Shown in pieces: positions 61,701 to 64,000 of a DNA stretch of 64,000 nucleotides. A model generated the notes under the pieces. It was not told the DNA's origin, searched no databases, and saw only the letters and a program-made list of their open reading frames with translations. The DNA comes from Parus major (taxonomy: Eukaryota > Chordata > Aves > Passeriformes > Paridae), in assembly GCF_001522545.3 (NCBI RefSeq), contig NC_031771.1:34421090-34485089 (forward strand), written 5' to 3'. How positions within the stretch are numbered: the stretch's first letter is position 1; every line of letters starts with the position of its first letter. A program made the translations under genes and the position numbers.

Positions 61701-64000
61701 TGTTATGTCTCCTGTTAGGAAAGATGTCTTCAAAAATGTCTTTTAAGAGCCATGAAATCTTGGGGGCAGCAGCCAAAAACCAAAATTGAGTGTGTTAATA
61801 CTGATTTAATGGCAGAATGGAATCTCACTTCCAGAGAGAAAAGCAATACGGTAGGAGTACAAAGAACATGATTTTTTAAATTCAGAATTAATGATTCAGT
61901 TACTCAAATTCATTAATTCCTCTGAGAACTCTGTAACAGGTCACAATTCCCTTCTTACCAAATTTGGTTTGGTACACAAGTGGCACTTACCTCCATCCTT
62001 AATCACAGTTGCAGAAAATGTCTGATTTCATTGAGCAGTTGATTGCCGATGGTAACAGCTCATTTAGCGCTCAGGAGACATCGAGGCTAAAATAAATACT
62101 CACGAACAGTCCTTAGTAAGCAGGCTGTTCTAATTCTCACCTTGCCTGTTACTAGTTTTAAGGGTTACCTTCATCCACCTTTTAGTAACCAGCTTCCTCT
62201 TCCCAAACCCTCTGAGTAAACTCAGAGAGCTATTGTGCCTTCTCCTTTCTGCAAACTAAATGTCTTTACCTCACTCTACTCTAATGAACTCATCAATACA
62301 AGTGGCTAACATAAATATTCTCCTTGCTGATAAATACAAAATGGTGAGGAAAAAAAAATACTACAAAAAATTTATTCCAAAGCACAAGTATTTTTTTTTT
62401 CTTTAGATCTTATGAATAGAAATAGCAGCACTCTGAATAAACTGAATATTATTTGACTTTGGAAATTCAGTATCAGATCTTATTTTTACAAGTTCTTGAT
62501 TCTTTTCTGAATCAGTGAGCTCCTTGTCAGAATGTAGGCTGTTTCTACAGATTTATATAGAAAAAGGTTTTTAAAAAGGTTTATAGAACTAATTAATTTA
62601 GCAGTTGAGTGAAACATAATTCAAGCCTTGACTTATTGTATATAAAAGTCCAAATTGCACACTAATGTCCAAATTTTACTATTAGTTTTTGCCAGTAAGT
62701 AGCACATTAGAAGTCACACAAACGTCTCACAACTGGTCAGCTGAAAGCCGTATTATACTTTTAAAATAAGAAGCCTAGAAATAGCAAAATATCTGTTACA
62801 TTTATAATATGATAATGAGATATGAGTGTATTATTTGGAATAAATAGACATGAAAGAAGCTATTGCTCAAGCTTAGTGATTCTCTTTGTGTAACAGCCAC
62901 CTCAGATCTTCAGTATTGACTTAAACTGAACAGACTCCATTGGGTTGGATCAATCAGATGTGTTTGATCTAACCATCCTTCACTTGTGGGGAGTGAGAAA
63001 AATCATGATGGACAAGGACCATTTGTTTTGTTTTTAGTCCTGATAACCAAAATTGGATCCAACTAGCAAAATGTTCCTTCTGTTATGTGTGAAATCTGGA
63101 CTGCCCTTTGCATGGCTGTAAGATGGAGTTTATTGGGATTTGCTTGACTGCATAGAAAGCAGACATAGTGTCTGCCTTGAGGATCTTATAGATATCTCCA
63201 AGATACTGAGAAACAAAGTTCTTCTCCTCCAAAGAAACTTTTTATTGAAAGTGACCACCTACAAAACCCCCAGGAGAAAGCAATGAAATAATAATAGGCC
63301 TACAGGAAACGGAATTCCATTAATATTCAGTGGTAAACCTATATGGAGAATAATCCTACTACTGCTCATTATTTGTATTTATAGGACTCAGAAAAAAATC
63401 AAAATGTGAGAATTCATATGAAGCAGTAAGGTTGAAGAAACTATTTCAATTCTAAGAACAGCCTTCAGTAATGCCCTAAGTGAAAAATGTGGGAGAAGGG
63501 GATGGAAAAAGGAAAACAGGTTAATGGATTGAGGGTAACAATGAAGCAAACTTGTGAACAAGAGCAAAATTACATATAGTTGCAACCTGAAGAGGCCTTT
63601 AGCAATAAATAATAAGTTATCAAAGAAAACAAGACCACGTTGCAAGTTAATCAAGAAGAGTTTGTTAAATGCGAATATAACTCAAGCTGTAGGTGCATCA
63701 GTGAGTGGAGACAATGAATGTAGCAGTGGGACAGTTTAGGTGAATGGTTACTAACAGGCACAGCCAGTGTAATAGACAACAATATTTTGAGAACCTCTTC
63801 TGACTTTGTTATTAGGATGCTCCTGAATAACAGTGTCCATTAAAGGATCTACACCCAGCTTGTCCTTTGAAAGTCCACACTGTATCCTCGTTTAGAGCAC
63901 GCACCTGTGGTGTGTCCGTGTGAAACTCGGCTGAGCTGAGCTCCAGTGTTGGCTGTACAGTGCTCCCAGCAGTCACACTATCAACTGCTATCCACCATAT

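Larger units (their letters stand above)
57111..64000. other. VEGFC upstream intergenic DNA to the window edge
   Basis: AT-rich DNA containing a perfect hairpin (57337-57367) and two T-runs (58504-58522, 58743-58759). A 70-codon ATG frame on the minus strand (59785-59997) looks mildly protein-like but matches nothing I know. No promoter-like CpG island is present, so no second gene start is suggested. Confidence 0.65.

Noticed and set aside
1..64000. tRNA, rRNA, CRISPR or bacterial-type operon features
   Set aside because: I saw no tRNA B-box/A-box pair, no spaced direct-repeat array and no clustered long ORFs; the DNA is vertebrate.

Overview
The window is vertebrate nuclear DNA, almost certainly avian. 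It is AT-rich and CpG-poor apart from one strong CpG island. It carries CR1-type LINE fragments and one degenerate solo LTR of an avian endogenous retrovirus family. The only protein-coding exon I can defend is the first coding exon of VEGFC (vascular endothelial growth factor C), on the minus strand at 26179-26322. Its peptide has the VEGF-C signal peptide followed by the tyrosine- and glutamate-rich start of the N-terminal propeptide seen in birds.

Layout. Positions 1-26178 are the start of VEGFC intron 1, read leftwards. Exon 2 was not found, so the intron extends past the left edge and is longer than 26 kb. The intron holds a solo LTR (8004-8553), a CR1 3' end (19458-19990), a small CpG-rich patch (23265-23570) next to a G-quadruplex-type run (23661-23687), and several clean inverted repeats. 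Positions 25690-27260 are the CpG-island promoter, with the 5' leader, exon 1 and the beginning of intron 1. Positions 27261-64000 lie upstream of VEGFC. I find no exon of any other gene there, only two very old CR1/L3-like fragments, low-complexity tracts and unique sequence that may hold distal regulatory elements.

How the parts may work together. Everything readable concerns expression of one secreted lymphangiogenic growth factor: a TATA-less GC-rich promoter with a GC box and an NF-kB-type site; a leader carrying an out-of-frame ATG whose frame runs over the VEGFC start codon; a potential RNA G-quadruplex between the two ATGs; and a candidate distal element around 48.15-48.61 kb with DR1, GATA and AP-1/NF-E2-type sites. 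The regulatory roles are inference.

I did not find a clearly new biological system. The best leads are the overlapping upstream ORF and G-quadruplex in the leader, the perfect 16-bp inverted repeat at 4107-4145, the motif cluster near 48.3-48.6 kb, and the intronic CpG-rich patch. Most open frames of 60-140 codons in the window are what AT-rich or GC-skewed noncoding DNA gives by chance.
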